64,000 nt of DNA from Deltaproteobacteria bacterium (GCA_029547185.1 JAKPPU010000212.1:1-64000), one strand, 5' to 3'; shown: positions 27,736 through 37,939, counted from the first letter of the stretch. Notes: generated from the sequence alone by a model not told the origin. A program made the numbers and translations.

Positions 27736-28172
27736 GGTCTTCTCCCATGGCGACCGATTGCGATCTCATCGATGAAGCGCATATCCTTTCTCGCCTGGTC
27801 TGCCTTGTACCGATCGAGGTCGATCTCCCTGAGGCGCTCGATGGCCTTCGAGTCCTTCTGTGCCTTGAGCAGGTCCCGGCGCTTTTCCTCGAGCACCTTT
27901 CTCGCCTGGACTATCTGCTTTTCCAGCTTTGCTGCTTCGGAATCCAGGTATGAGAGATAGCGGCCGTACGATTTGACCTCCCGGGCCTCGATGCCCCTGT
28001 CCATCTTCCCCATGAGCTCCCGCTCGGAAGCCGCCTTGAGGGATATCGCGCGCTGCCTGATGGCTTCGAGCTCGAGGCAATGCTTCTGGGCCTTGGAGAA
28101 TTCGCCCAGGGCCATATCCTCTCTGATCTTCCTGACTCTTGATAACGTCTCGAACCGGAAATGGAATCCCAT
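27732..28172 (-). CDS. fliJ: Flagellar export protein FliJ
   Basis: MGFHFRFETLSRVRKIREDMALGEFSKAQK coiled-coil protein directly after fliI. Confidence 0.8.
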   Translation of the reverse strand: MGFHFRFETLSRVRKIREDMALGEFSKAQKHCLELEAIRQRAISLKAASERELMGKMDRGIEAREVKSYGRYLSYLDSEAAKLEKQIVQARKVLEEKRRDLLKAQKDSKAIERLREIDLDRYKADQARKDMRFIDEIAIGRHGRRP

Positions 28173-28182
28173 GGCGCATCCT

Positions 28183-29502
28183 CTAGCTCAACCCGGCGAG
28201 GGCCTTCTTCATCATGACGAGCGACTCCTCGAGGCTTACCTTTGTGTCGATTTCCTGCTTAAGGAAGGCATTGATCGGATCTATGTACCTGATGGCGGTG
28301 TCGATCTGGGCATTGTTCCCCGATACGTACGCCCCGATGTTGATGAGGTCGCGCGCCTCTTCGTAGACAGCCTTGAGCTCCAGGATCTTGCGGGCCATTT
28401 TCAGGTGGTCCTTGTGCGCGATGTCGTTCATCACCCTGCTCACGCTCCCGAGGATGTCGATGGCCGGGTAGTGGTTCCTTGCCGCGAGGTCGCGCGAGAG
28501 CACGATATGACCGTCCACGATCGACCGCACGCTGTCGGCCACGGGCTCGGTGAGGTCGTCGCCCTCCACGAGAACGGTATAGAGACCGGTTATGCTGCCC
28601 TTCGAAGCGCTGTTCCCCGCCCGCTCGAGGAGCTTGGGCAGCTTCGCGAAGCACGAGGGGGTATAGCCCTTCGTCGTGGGCGGCTCTCCGATGGCCAGGC
28701 CGATCTCCCTCATGGACATGGCGAAGCGGGTGACCGAATCCATCATGAGGAGGACGTCCCTGCCCTGGTCCCTGAAATACTCCGCAATGGCAGTGGCGAG
28801 ATAGGCACCCCGGATGCGGATCAGGGCGGGCTGGTCGGATACGGCTGCAACCACGACCGATCGCTTGAGGCCCTCTTCTCCGAGGTCCCTTTCGATGAAT
28901 TCCTTGACCTCTCTGCCGCGCTCGCCGATGAGCGCGATCACGTTGACGTCCGCCTTGGTATGGCGTGCCATCATGCCGAGCAGAACGCTCTTGCCCACGC
29001 CCGATCCTGCCATGATGGCCATGCGCTGACCCTTGCCTATGGTCAGGATTCCATTGATGGCGGCAATGCCCAGATCCAGAGGCTCGGAGATGCGCTTTTT
29101 CTTCAAGGGGTTGATCGTCTTTCCGTAGAGCGGAATCTCTTCCGCGAGGGCGGGCATGGCCTTGCCGTCGAGAGGATAGCCCATGCCGTCGATAACCCTG
29201 CCGAGGAGCTCCTTGCCCACCTTGACGGACGGGTTGGATTTTCTCGCGATGATGGTGCTTCCGGGTCCGATTCCTCCGAGATCTCCGAGGGGCATCAGGA
29301 GCACCCGCTTATCCCTGAATCCCACGACCTCTGCCATGATGGAGGTGCTCGCGTCCTTCGAATAGATCTCGCACATTCCCCCCATGGAGTTTCCGGGACC
29401 GTGGCCTTCCACCACCAGCCCCACGATGTTGGTCACCTTGCCCCGCACCTGGATGGGGTCCATGCCCTTTAAGGGAGATATGAATCTCGTGAGGTTATAC
29501 AT
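28183..29502 (-). CDS. fliI: Flagellum-specific ATPase FliI
   Basis: AGSGVGKSVLLGMMARHTKADVNVIALIGERGREVKEFIE. Confidence 0.95.
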   Translation of the reverse strand: MYNLTRFISPLKGMDPIQVRGKVTNIVGLVVEGHGPGNSMGGMCEIYSKDASTSIMAEVVGFRDKRVLLMPLGDLGGIGPGSTIIARKSNPSVKVGKELLGRVIDGMGYPLDGKAMPALAEEIPLYGKTINPLKKKRISEPLDLGIAAINGILTIGKGQRMAIMAGSGVGKSVLLGMMARHTKADVNVIALIGERGREVKEFIERDLGEEGLKRSVVVAAVSDQPALIRIRGAYLATAIAEYFRDQGRDVLLMMDSVTRFAMSMREIGLAIGEPPTTKGYTPSCFAKLPKLLERAGNSASKGSITGLYTVLVEGDDLTEPVADSVRSIVDGHIVLSRDLAARNHYPAIDILGSVSRVMNDIAHKDHLKMARKILELKAVYEEARDLINIGAYVSGNNAQIDTAIRYIDPINAFLKQEIDTKVSLEESLVMMKKALAGLS

Positions 29503-30154
29503 GGTCGAGAACCACTTCCTTCATGTGCTCGATCTGGGAGCGGATGGTTGCGTCGATATCGCCGAATTCGGTCTCGATGATGACCCCGCCCCGTTCCAGA
29601 GAGCTGTCCTCCACGATGTGGATGTTCTTTTTGCCGGAGAGCTTCTTTGAGAGAAGGCTTTCGATCTCCCGGACATATTCGAAATCGGAGGGGTGGAGGT
29701 GCAGGCGGATCTCTTCCGTTTCCATGAGGTGCCTGCCTGCGGCACGCACCGTGTCGAGGATGATGTCGGGAGAGATCTGGATCTGGCGGTGAATGACCTT
29801 TTCACAGATGAGGAAGACGGTTTCGATGAGCTGCTCCTGGTTCCTTTCTATGATGGAGGACCGCATCTCGGAGAGCTCATCGATCGCTGCCTTGAGGGTA
29901 TTGAAGAGGGGCTCGGCCTGCTTGAGGGCGATCTTGCGGCCTTCTTCCCGGCCTTTCTCCATTCCCTCGTTGTAGGCCTCCATCTCGATGGCCTCTTTCC
30001 TGGCCTTTGCCTCCCTGATGATCGCGTCTGCGTCGAAGGAAGCCTGCTCTTTCCTCCTGGCCTGCTTTCCCTTATCACCCATGTCCCGGATGGTGTAGGG
30101 GGATACCGGAGTGCCCTCTTTCCCGGGGTTCTTCAGGATCTTAGACGAGGACAT
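29495..30154 (-). CDS. fliH: Flagellar assembly protein FliH
   Basis: Position between fliG and fliI; FliH-type C-terminal domain (VFLICEKVIHRQIQISPDIILDTVRAAGRHLME). Confidence 0.82.
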   Translation of the reverse strand: MSSSKILKNPGKEGTPVSPYTIRDMGDKGKQARRKEQASFDADAIIREAKARKEAIEMEAYNEGMEKGREEGRKIALKQAEPLFNTLKAAIDELSEMRSSIIERNQEQLIETVFLICEKVIHRQIQISPDIILDTVRAAGRHLMETEEIRLHLHPSDFEYVREIESLLSKKLSGKKNIHIVEDSSLERGGVIIETEFGDIDATIRSQIEHMKEVVLDHV

Positions 30155-31157
30155 CGTCGCCGCCCTTTCCGCCGATGACGATCTTGCCGGCAGATTCGAG
30201 CTTTCTGACAACCCGTACGATATTCTGCTGTGCCTTCTCCACGTCCGATAGCTTTACGGGACCCATGGCTTCCATATCGTCGGTGAGCATTTCTGCGGCA
30301 CGGGAAGACATGTTTTTCAGGATGATGCCCTTCAGGGACTCGCTTGCCGTCTTCAGGGCCAGGGCGAGATCCTCGTTCGTGATCTCTTTGAGGATGGTCT
30401 GGATGCCGCGGTTGTCGATATGCGCGATGTCCTCGAACACGAACATCTTCTGCCTGATTCCCTCGGCAAGCTCCGCATCCATCTCCTCGAGGAAGGAGAA
30501 GATGTTGTTTTCCGTGTTGTGGTCCATCTGGTTCATGATCTCGGCCACGGTCTCGACCCCGCCCAGCTTCTTGCTGTCCGTGGTCCCCATGGCCTCGATC
30601 TCCTTGCGGAGAATGCTGTCGAGGTCTTCGATGACGTTCGCCGGGACCATGCCGAGGTTCGCCATCCGGAAGATGATCTCGGGCTGGAGCTTCTCAGGGA
30701 GCTCCCTGATGATCTGTGCGGACTTTGCATGGTCGAGGTGGGCCAGCACGAGGGCGATGGTCTGGGGATGCTCCCCTTTCAGATAGTCCACCAGGATCAG
30801 GGGGTCCACGCCCTTTAAGGACGAGAAGGCCGTCGTGTCGGTGGCGAGCGTTATGGAATCGAGGATGGGTTTTGCCTTGTCGGCCCCCAGCGCCGAGACG
30901 AGGGCATCCTTGAGGTATCCTATGCCCTTTCCGGTGACGCCGCTCACCTGGGAGCTCAGCTGCTGAAATTCATCCATGATGCTCTGGACCGTATCGACCG
31001 GGATGGTTACGTCTTCGAGGCTTGCCATCCTCTTGCCCAAGAGCTTGATCTCGTATTCCGTGAGGCCCTTGAACACGTTCCGGGTAAAATCGTCCCCCAT
31101 GGCCATGAGGAAAATGGCAGCCTTCTGGGGTCCGTCGACTTTCTTCAGCTTCGACAT
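30141..31157 (-). CDS. fliG: Flagellar motor switch protein FliG
   Basis: GPQKAAIFLMAMGDDFTRNVFKGL, GEHPQTIALVLAHLD, MFVFEDIAHIDNRGIQTILKEI. Confidence 0.95.
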   Translation of the reverse strand: MSKLKKVDGPQKAAIFLMAMGDDFTRNVFKGLTEYEIKLLGKRMASLEDVTIPVDTVQSIMDEFQQLSSQVSGVTGKGIGYLKDALVSALGADKAKPILDSITLATDTTAFSSLKGVDPLILVDYLKGEHPQTIALVLAHLDHAKSAQIIRELPEKLQPEIIFRMANLGMVPANVIEDLDSILRKEIEAMGTTDSKKLGGVETVAEIMNQMDHNTENNIFSFLEEMDAELAEGIRQKMFVFEDIAHIDNRGIQTILKEITNEDLALALKTASESLKGIILKNMSSRAAEMLTDDMEAMGPVKLSDVEKAQQNIVRVVRKLESAGKIVIGGKGGDDVLV

Positions 31158-32776
31158 CAGGCATTCTCCTGCAACCAGGACTTCACGACCGCAGTGGCAG
31201 TGTTCATGTCATCCCTGCTCGTTCTCTCGATTGCCTTGCGCTTGCCCTGAACCATATGCTTCATCTCTTCGCTCTTTGCGATCGCCTCGATCTGGGGCAG
31301 CTCCTCGGTCTCCAGCTGGGAGAGTCCATGGGCCTGGCTCAAGATTCCCCTCGAATCGTGCCCCCTCTCGACGACCTTGACGGTTTTCAGCCAGTGGATG
31401 AGGGGCCTGATGGCGAAGAGCAGAACGAGCAGGGTGATGATCAGGAAGATCGCGGGCTTGATCAGGGATGCAAAGAATTCCCGCTTCTTCTCCTTGTCTG
31501 CAAGCGCCGCGATGTCCGTTCCCTCCTGGGCGAAAGGCATGCACGATATCGAGAAGGTGTCTTCGCGGTCTGCGCTGAATCCGACGGACTGCTTCACCGC
31601 ATCCTCGATCCGCTTGAGCTCTTCGGGGGTCCTGGCAGCGAACGTCTTGCTGCCCTTGGCATCGGCCTTGTAAATGCCGTCCACCACCACCGATACCGCC
31701 AGGCGTGTGATCCTTCCCGGGGAGACGACCCGCTCCACCTGGTTTCTGCCGATCTCGTAGTTGCGCAGGACATTCGACTGCCCCGAGGCAGTAGCTCCCG
31801 GAATGGCTCCCGGACCGCCCCTGCCCGTGGGAAGATTCGACTGGGTGCCGGCAATGCCCGCGCCTTCGGACATCGAGCCCGATGAGGCGTTCTTCAGCTC
31901 TTCGCTCCTGACCACGTGGATTTCTGGGTCATAGTTGTCCTCCACGCGCTTGACCATGTCCATGTCGACGTCCGCGCTCACCTTGACGACCGAGGAGGAA
32001 GGTCCGAGGATCTTCTCGAGGAGGTCCTGGGCGCGCGACTGGAGGGTGTTCTCGATTGTGCGCTTGACGTCGAGGTAGTTGTTGGCCATGTTTATCGAGG
32101 CAGCGTCCTTTCTCCCTTCATAGAGGACCTTGCCGCGGATATCCACGATGCTGATGTTCTCCGGGTCCAGTCCCCGTATGCTCTTTGCCACCAGGTACAC
32201 GATTCCCTGGACCTGGCCGGGCGGAATGATCTGGCCCTGCCTGGGCTTAATGACGATCGAGGCCTTTGCGGGCTTTTCATCCTCGATGAACACGCTCTCC
32301 TTGGGCATGGCGACGTGAACCCTGGCGTACTCCACCTGCTCGAGCGACATGATCGTGTTGGCGAGCTCGTTCTGGAGCGCCCTCTGGTAATTGATGTTCT
32401 GGACGAACTCCGAAGCGGAGAAATCCGTCTTGTCGAACAGGGAGAAGCCCTGTCCTGTCCCGCCCTTGGGCAGCCCCTTCGAAGCGAGATCCAGCCTCGT
32501 CTCGTACACGCTCTTCTCCGGGATCATGATGGCGGTCCCGCCCTTGACGAGCTTATAAGGGATGCGGCTCTGCTTGAGGTCCTGGACGATGAGCGATGCA
32601 TCCGTCTCGTCGAGGCTGGTGAAGAGGTACTGGTACTTGGGTTCAAGGGCCCACATGAGGGACACGGCGATGACGGCCACGGCGAGCCCGGTCGCCCCCA
32701 GGACGGCGATCTTCTGGCCCGCGGTCATGTGGGCGAACTTTGCCGGTAAACTGGTGATGGTGTCTAGTATGCTCAT
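31157..32776 (-). CDS. fliF: Flagellar M-ring protein FliF
   Basis: LEPKYQYLFTSLDETDASLIVQDLKQSRIPYKL, LANTIMSLEQVEYARVHVAMPKESVF. Confidence 0.95.
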   Translation of the reverse strand: MSILDTITSLPAKFAHMTAGQKIAVLGATGLAVAVIAVSLMWALEPKYQYLFTSLDETDASLIVQDLKQSRIPYKLVKGGTAIMIPEKSVYETRLDLASKGLPKGGTGQGFSLFDKTDFSASEFVQNINYQRALQNELANTIMSLEQVEYARVHVAMPKESVFIEDEKPAKASIVIKPRQGQIIPPGQVQGIVYLVAKSIRGLDPENISIVDIRGKVLYEGRKDAASINMANNYLDVKRTIENTLQSRAQDLLEKILGPSSSVVKVSADVDMDMVKRVEDNYDPEIHVVRSEELKNASSGSMSEGAGIAGTQSNLPTGRGGPGAIPGATASGQSNVLRNYEIGRNQVERVVSPGRITRLAVSVVVDGIYKADAKGSKTFAARTPEELKRIEDAVKQSVGFSADREDTFSISCMPFAQEGTDIAALADKEKKREFFASLIKPAIFLIITLLVLLFAIRPLIHWLKTVKVVERGHDSRGILSQAHGLSQLETEELPQIEAIAKSEEMKHMVQGKRKAIERTSRDDMNTATAVVKSWLQENA

Positions 32777-33066
32777 CTCAATTGCAGAAGCTGATTGTAG
32801 CCTTCAATGATTTTGTTGGTCGCCGCTACGAGGAGGCGGAGGTTGAGGTCTGCCTTCTGCATGGCGATCATGGTCTCATGGATATTTCCGTTTTCGCCCT
32901 TGGCGAGCGACAGGGCCATCTTGTCCGCTTCCTTGACTTGAGCGTTCGTGGAATTGACGACCTCCTTCAAGGTATCGGAGAAGCTCTTCGACGGGTCCTT
33001 TGCCTTGCCGCCCGTGCCCTGTTCAATGCTCAGGCGCGGAAAATCGGACAGCTCGATACGCATCAT
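32773..33066 (-). CDS. fliE: Flagellar hook-basal body protein FliE
   Basis: SFSDTLKEVVNSTNAQVKEADKMA...NIHETMIAMQKADLNLRLLVAATNKIIEGYNQLLQLR. Confidence 0.92.
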   Translation of the reverse strand: MMRIELSDFPRLSIEQGTGGKAKDPSKSFSDTLKEVVNSTNAQVKEADKMALSLAKGENGNIHETMIAMQKADLNLRLLVAATNKIIEGYNQLLQLR

Positions 33067-33467
33067 ATCCTCCCTATGGCCAGCGCCTTGAGGGCCATGT
33101 CCTTCTGAGCCTTGACAGCGGTCGTGTTCGCCTCGAAGGCCTGGCTGGCTCCGATCATGTTCACCATCTCTTCCATGAGGTTCACGTTGGGCAGCGTCAC
33201 ATACCCGTTCTCGTCCGCATCGGGATTGCCCGGTTCATAGACGCGCTGGCCGGGGGTCGGATCGCTGACGATCCTTTCCACCTCGACGGAGCTGAGCTTA
33301 TTCTCGAAGGCATTTTCCCTGAAGACGACATCCCTGCGCTGGTAGGGGCCGCCCGTGGCCGACCTCGTGGTGTGGGCGTTGGCAATGTTGGATGAAACGA
33401 CGTTCATCCGCGTTCTCTGAGCCCTCATGCCGCTTGCACTGATATCCATCGCTGTAAAGAGATCCAT
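33063..33467 (-). CDS. flgC: Flagellar basal-body rod protein FlgC
   Basis: MDLFTAMDISASGMRAQRTRMNVVSSNIANAHTT. Confidence 0.95.
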   Translation of the reverse strand: MDLFTAMDISASGMRAQRTRMNVVSSNIANAHTTRSATGGPYQRRDVVFRENAFENKLSSVEVERIVSDPTPGQRVYEPGNPDADENGYVTLPNVNLMEEMVNMIGASQAFEANTTAVKAQKDMALKALAIGRI

Positions 33468-33856
33468 TATCGTATACCTCGTATGGCTTCTTTCAATGCC
33501 GTTATCTTCATCTGAATCGCATCTGCGGATGCATCGTAGAGCAGCTGGTTCTGGCTGAGCTTCATCATCTCCCGGTCGAGGTCCACGGTGTTCGAGTCAT
33601 TTCCGATCCGAGCGAAGGGATCCTCGGCGACCTTGAAGGTCAGACTTTGAGCCTGCCCAGCCGAGGGCAGGTGCTCGGGAGACGTGGTGTTCATCGTCAG
33701 ACGGGTATCGAGCTCCTCCTCGAATGTGGCTTCCTTGGATTTGTATCCGGGGGTGTCAATGTTTGCGATATTGCTCGATATGATACCCTGCCGGAAAAGG
33801 CGGAAATTCATGACCGATGCAAGTTCCGAGATTTCCTTTCCGAATAGTCCTGCCAT
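33467..33856 (-). CDS. flgB: Flagellar basal-body rod protein FlgB
   Basis: FRQGIISSNIANIDTPGYKSKEATFEEEL, TVDLDREMMKLSQNQLLYDASADAI. Confidence 0.94.
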   Translation of the reverse strand: MAGLFGKEISELASVMNFRLFRQGIISSNIANIDTPGYKSKEATFEEELDTRLTMNTTSPEHLPSAGQAQSLTFKVAEDPFARIGNDSNTVDLDREMMKLSQNQLLYDASADAIQMKITALKEAIRGIR

Positions 33857-33881
33857 GCATCACCTCCACTCTCCTCAGACA

Positions 33882-33897
33882 AGCAATACTCATACCA
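33882..33897 (-). promoter_or_regulatory. Putative sigma-54 (-24/-12) promoter upstream of flgB
   Basis: Minus-strand TGGTATGAGTATTGCT fits TGGCACGN4TTGCW spacing. Confidence 0.6.
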
Positions 33898-33929
33898 ATG
33901 GATAAAAAGGGCTTTTTATGCCATTCCGC

Positions 33930-35255
33930 TCACTCCGGGGCTGAATTTTCGTCCGCGGATGCGTCGGAAAATTGACTTTTTCCGGAGTATTCGTTGAGCT
34001 TGTTCCTCAGGGTCCTGATGCTGATGCCCAGCAGCGAGGCTGCCTTTGTCCGGTTTCCTTCAACGCTCTCGAGCGTCGACATGATGAGGCGCTTTTCCAT
34101 GTCATGGATGGTCGTTCCCACGGCAACATGCTCTGTCATGACATTGGGACCGCCTTCCATGCCGATCGTGACGGCTTCCGCCGTGATGCCGGCCCCGTCG
34201 GTGAGGATCATGGAGCGCTCTATCACGTTCTCGAGCTCCCGGACGTTTCCGGGCCAGGAGTACGAGAGAAGGGCGTCTTTTGCCTCGGGCGTCAGGAACT
34301 TTTCCTCCATGCCTTCGCGCTTGGCCACCTTGGCGATGAAGTGGGAGGCGAGCGGAACGATGTCATCCCTTCTGGCGCGCAGGGGAGGCACCTTGATGGG
34401 GATCACGTTCAGCCGGAAATAGAGGTCCTTGCGGAACCTGCCCTCCCTGATGTCCTCCTCGATGTCCCTGTTGGTCGTTGAAATTACCCTGAAGTCGACT
34501 GCTATGGGCGCTTTCGATCCGACCCGGTCGATCTGCCTTTCCTGGAGAACCCGCAGGAGCTTCGCCTGGAGGCCCATGCTTATCTCCGTAACCTCATCCA
34601 GGAGTATCGTGCCTTCGTTTGCGAGCTCGAACTTCCCGATTCTGGTGGCATAGGCGCCTGTGAACGCGCCCTTTTCATACCCGAACAGTTCGCTTTCGAG
34701 AAGCGTATCCGGGATGGCGGCGAGGTTGATGCCCACGTAGGGACCAGACGATCGCTTGCTCAGTCTGTGGATGTACCTGGCGATGACCTCCTTGCCGGTC
34801 CCGGATTCGCCCTGGATCAGGACCGCAGCCTGGGTAGGGGCTACCTTGTCGAGGATCTCGATGATCTTTCTCATGCCCCTGTCGGCGGCGATAAATGCCC
34901 CGTTCTCCGATGGGCCCTGTGCCCTGGCCGAGTGGAGCAGGACATGGAGCACCTGGCGGAATTCATCGGCTAAGAAGGGCTTCTTCAGATGGTGGTCGGC
35001 CCCTGCCCGGATGCATTCATCGCGGTCTCTCCCGCCTATGGCAACGACGTCTATGCTCTGGTACACCTGCTTCGTTCCCTCGATCACGTCGATGAAATCG
35101 TCCGAGATGACCGCGATGGAGTGAGACTTGGGGGAGATGGCACTTAGGTATTTGTCCTTATCGGTAAAGGGGCAGGGCGTTTCGCCCATCTCTTCTATGA
35201 GCTCCGTGAGGATCGTGACCGTGGATTTGTCGGGATCGAGGACTGCGATGGCCAT
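33930..35255 (-). CDS. Sigma-54-dependent activator (FlrC/FleR-like) with atypical receiver-like N-terminus
   Basis: GESGTGKEVIARYIH, GAFTGA in FGYEKGAFTGAYATR, C-terminal Fis-type HTH NRTKAASLLGISIRTLRNKL. Confidence 0.9.
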   Translation of the reverse strand: MAIAVLDPDKSTVTILTELIEEMGETPCPFTDKDKYLSAISPKSHSIAVISDDFIDVIEGTKQVYQSIDVVAIGGRDRDECIRAGADHHLKKPFLADEFRQVLHVLLHSARAQGPSENGAFIAADRGMRKIIEILDKVAPTQAAVLIQGESGTGKEVIARYIHRLSKRSSGPYVGINLAAIPDTLLESELFGYEKGAFTGAYATRIGKFELANEGTILLDEVTEISMGLQAKLLRVLQERQIDRVGSKAPIAVDFRVISTTNRDIEEDIREGRFRKDLYFRLNVIPIKVPPLRARRDDIVPLASHFIAKVAKREGMEEKFLTPEAKDALLSYSWPGNVRELENVIERSMILTDGAGITAEAVTIGMEGGPNVMTEHVAVGTTIHDMEKRLIMSTLESVEGNRTKAASLLGISIRTLRNKLNEYSGKSQFSDASADENSAPE

Positions 35256-35260
35256 CTATG

Positions 35261-37939
35261 CTACTTCCTCCCGAACTGATTGATGAGCCTGGTGTACTCG
35301 CTCACCTCGTTTCCCAGACTCATCTCACCCAGGTAATTGGCGGCAAGAGCGCGCATGGTCTTGTCCGAGCTTTTCTCGATGATGATGTTGACGAGCCTCG
35401 CCGCTTCCTGATCGTTGCCCTCTGCGTGGTAGACCTCTGCGAGGTGGTACAATGCCCAGTCCCTGTACGATGAGGCGGGGTATGAATTGAGCAGCTTCTT
35501 ATACAGCTCTTTGGCCCTCGTCAGGTCGGAAGCTTCCTTGAGCTGGGTAGCCCTCATGTAAAGGGCCTTCTCTATGATGGATACATTCGCCTGGCCGGCT
35601 CCGTAAGCGAGGAGCTTATCGAGGGTTGCAGCCTGCTGTGCGTGGTTGCCGAGCCTGGCATAGGTGTCGGCCAGCAGGGAAAGATCGAAAGGCGTCCTCT
35701 TTCCCCCCTGGTTGACTGCCTTCTCCAGGCATGGCAGGGCCTCGGCAAAGCGGTTCGAGTAGTAGAGGAGCTCTCCCCTGATCGCCTGCATCTTCCAGGC
35801 GTCTCTCCCCTGGGGGAATTCCCGGAGATACCTCGTGTTCCACTCGAGGGCGCGGGTATGATCACCCCGCTGGTAGTCTATGGAGAGAAGGGCGGACAGC
35901 GCCTCTTCCGTCCGGGGCGACGGGCTCCTGAGGGATGCGACGAGCATCGAGCGGGCCTGATCGAGATTGCCGAGCTCCATCATCGCCTTTCCCATGGGGA
36001 TCAGGGCATCGGGCGTTTTGAGCTCTCTCATGAAGCTGTCCTGATACGCCGTGTAGAGATCGGAAATCCGGTCCAATTTCCCGAGTGTCCGAAGATTGTC
36101 GACATGTGCCGCTATGCATTTTTCCGCCTCTTCCTGGGCATACTGGTGAATGGGGTCGTCTTTCTTCGTATCCGCCCAGGCTTCACGGTATGCGTCCAAT
36201 GCGTCGTCCCACTGGCCGCGCTTAGCATACGCCTGGGCGATGCGGACCCTGATGATGGATCCCATCGGCCCGTCCTTGAATTCCGGAGTTGATTTGAGGT
36301 CATTGTAGAGGTTCATGACCTGGCGGAAGGTCTTGTCCGAGAGTTTGCCGCCATGGGCCTGAATGTCGTTTTCCATGATGATCCTTGCTGTCTTGAGCTT
36401 GGCAATGACCGTGCTCTCGCTCTGGGGCGACATGCTCTCGACCTCCGAGAAAACCCCCATGGCCTTGTCTTTCCGGCCGAGCTGATAGAGACAGTCGCCC
36501 AGGGAGATGAGATAATTGGCCTTTTCTTCCCTTCGTCCCAGATTGATGGCCCAGAGGAAGTACTGCTGTGCCGTGACATAGTCTTTCGCAGAGTAGGCAG
36601 CCTCTGCCATTCGTCCATAGAGGCCGGGGTCTGACCGGAAAATTCCGGTGTTCTCGGAGATGGCGGCCTTGTAGAGCTGCAAGGCCCGCTCATAGGAGTT
36701 CAGCCCGAGATACGTGTCTGCCAGGGTCGCATTGTAGTAGGCGTTAAGGCGGGGCGGAATCCCCTCTTTATCAAAGACCGTGAGCATGCGCCTGTTCTGC
36801 ACGAAGGCTTCCTGAAACTGCTTTTTCCGGTTCATGATGTCGATTTCGAGCAGGTACGCCTCGATGGCGATCTCTGAAGAGATGGACTCTTCGAGGAACC
36901 TGATGCACTTCATGGCCTCCGGATATTCCTTGGCGTACATGAGCATGCGTGCATATTCGAGCATGACCCATTCGCGTCCGATCCCGGGGCTCATGCCCCT
37001 GATGCCTTCGGTCATGTTTTTCAGGGCGCCGAGAGAGTACACATCCATGTAATAGGGATAGGCGACCTTCCAGTATGCCCTGCCGAGCAGAAGGCTCTCC
37101 TTCGGGTCGAGCGATTCCTTGTAGCGCTCGAGTGTATGGATTGTTGACGCAACATCTCCCTGATCGTAGGAGCTCTTTGCCATGGCATAGGCCTCGGTAC
37201 GGCTCATCCGGTTCACGGTGACGATGTCGAAGGTGATCCTGCCGGCCTTCTCCTCTGTCCTGATCTCCAGGTCGGCCTTGGGGTCGGTGAGGCTGATCCC
37301 TACGGCCGTTCCTCCTGCAAGCCTGTATGTGCCGGAGAACTCCAGGCAGGGGACCTTGGAGAGCTGCCGGCCTATGTTGGGACAATTGACATCTCCCTTG
37401 AAGATGAGGAACACCCGGCGGTTCCTCGCATACCGTATCTCGGGCCACATGCCGTCCTGGACGAAGATGTCGAGCGTAATGCCCTTGACGTTCGATCTCG
37501 AGATGACGTTTCCGATGGGGCAGGGCGCACCTGTTCTTTTTTGCACGGCGATATCGATGATGTACTGAGACTGCTTCTCGGAGGAGCTCTTCGTATAGGT
37601 GAAAGGCTGTTTCACCGAGATGACGGCGGTCTTGCCGTCGAAGGCGACGTTATCGATGACGGAAACATCCGAAAGGGAAATCGGATCGCCGACAGTGTCC
37701 GGAAATTTGACGATCAGTGTCCGGCCGTCCTGGGACAGTCGCGGCAGAACGAACTTCTGGAGGTTGAAGACAATGCGCGCACGGTTTTGATCTCCGCCGA
37801 TCCGGATAACGTCTGTACGGGCCGCCAGCGAGGATGAGACGCACAGGGCGGCAAGGACCCACCACACTGCTCCCGTATGCTTCAGAGTGATTTTTGGTAT
37901 CGTAAATTTATTCACTCCCTTAGAGAATACAACTTCCAT
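35261..37939 (-). CDS. Large TPR protein with N-terminal signal/AMIN-like region, linked to flagellar cluster
   Basis: Repeated TPR-like motifs (e.g. NSYERALQLYKAAISENTGI, GDHTRALEWNTRYLREFPQGRDAW); N-terminal VIRIGGDQNRARIVFNLQKF. Confidence 0.75.
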   Translation of the reverse strand: MEVVFSKGVNKFTIPKITLKHTGAVWWVLAALCVSSSLAARTDVIRIGGDQNRARIVFNLQKFVLPRLSQDGRTLIVKFPDTVGDPISLSDVSVIDNVAFDGKTAVISVKQPFTYTKSSSEKQSQYIIDIAVQKRTGAPCPIGNVISRSNVKGITLDIFVQDGMWPEIRYARNRRVFLIFKGDVNCPNIGRQLSKVPCLEFSGTYRLAGGTAVGISLTDPKADLEIRTEEKAGRITFDIVTVNRMSRTEAYAMAKSSYDQGDVASTIHTLERYKESLDPKESLLLGRAYWKVAYPYYMDVYSLGALKNMTEGIRGMSPGIGREWVMLEYARMLMYAKEYPEAMKCIRFLEESISSEIAIEAYLLEIDIMNRKKQFQEAFVQNRRMLTVFDKEGIPPRLNAYYNATLADTYLGLNSYERALQLYKAAISENTGIFRSDPGLYGRMAEAAYSAKDYVTAQQYFLWAINLGRREEKANYLISLGDCLYQLGRKDKAMGVFSEVESMSPQSESTVIAKLKTARIIMENDIQAHGGKLSDKTFRQVMNLYNDLKSTPEFKDGPMGSIIRVRIAQAYAKRGQWDDALDAYREAWADTKKDDPIHQYAQEEAEKCIAAHVDNLRTLGKLDRISDLYTAYQDSFMRELKTPDALIPMGKAMMELGNLDQARSMLVASLRSPSPRTEEALSALLSIDYQRGDHTRALEWNTRYLREFPQGRDAWKMQAIRGELLYYSNRFAEALPCLEKAVNQGGKRTPFDLSLLADTYARLGNHAQQAATLDKLLAYGAGQANVSIIEKALYMRATQLKEASDLTRAKELYKKLLNSYPASSYRDWALYHLAEVYHAEGNDQEAARLVNIIIEKSSDKTMRALAANYLGEMSLGNEVSEYTRLINQFGRK

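Noticed and set aside
27973-29472. 499-aa plus-strand ORF
   Set aside because: Shadow ORF opposite fliI/fliJ; no protein-like motifs.
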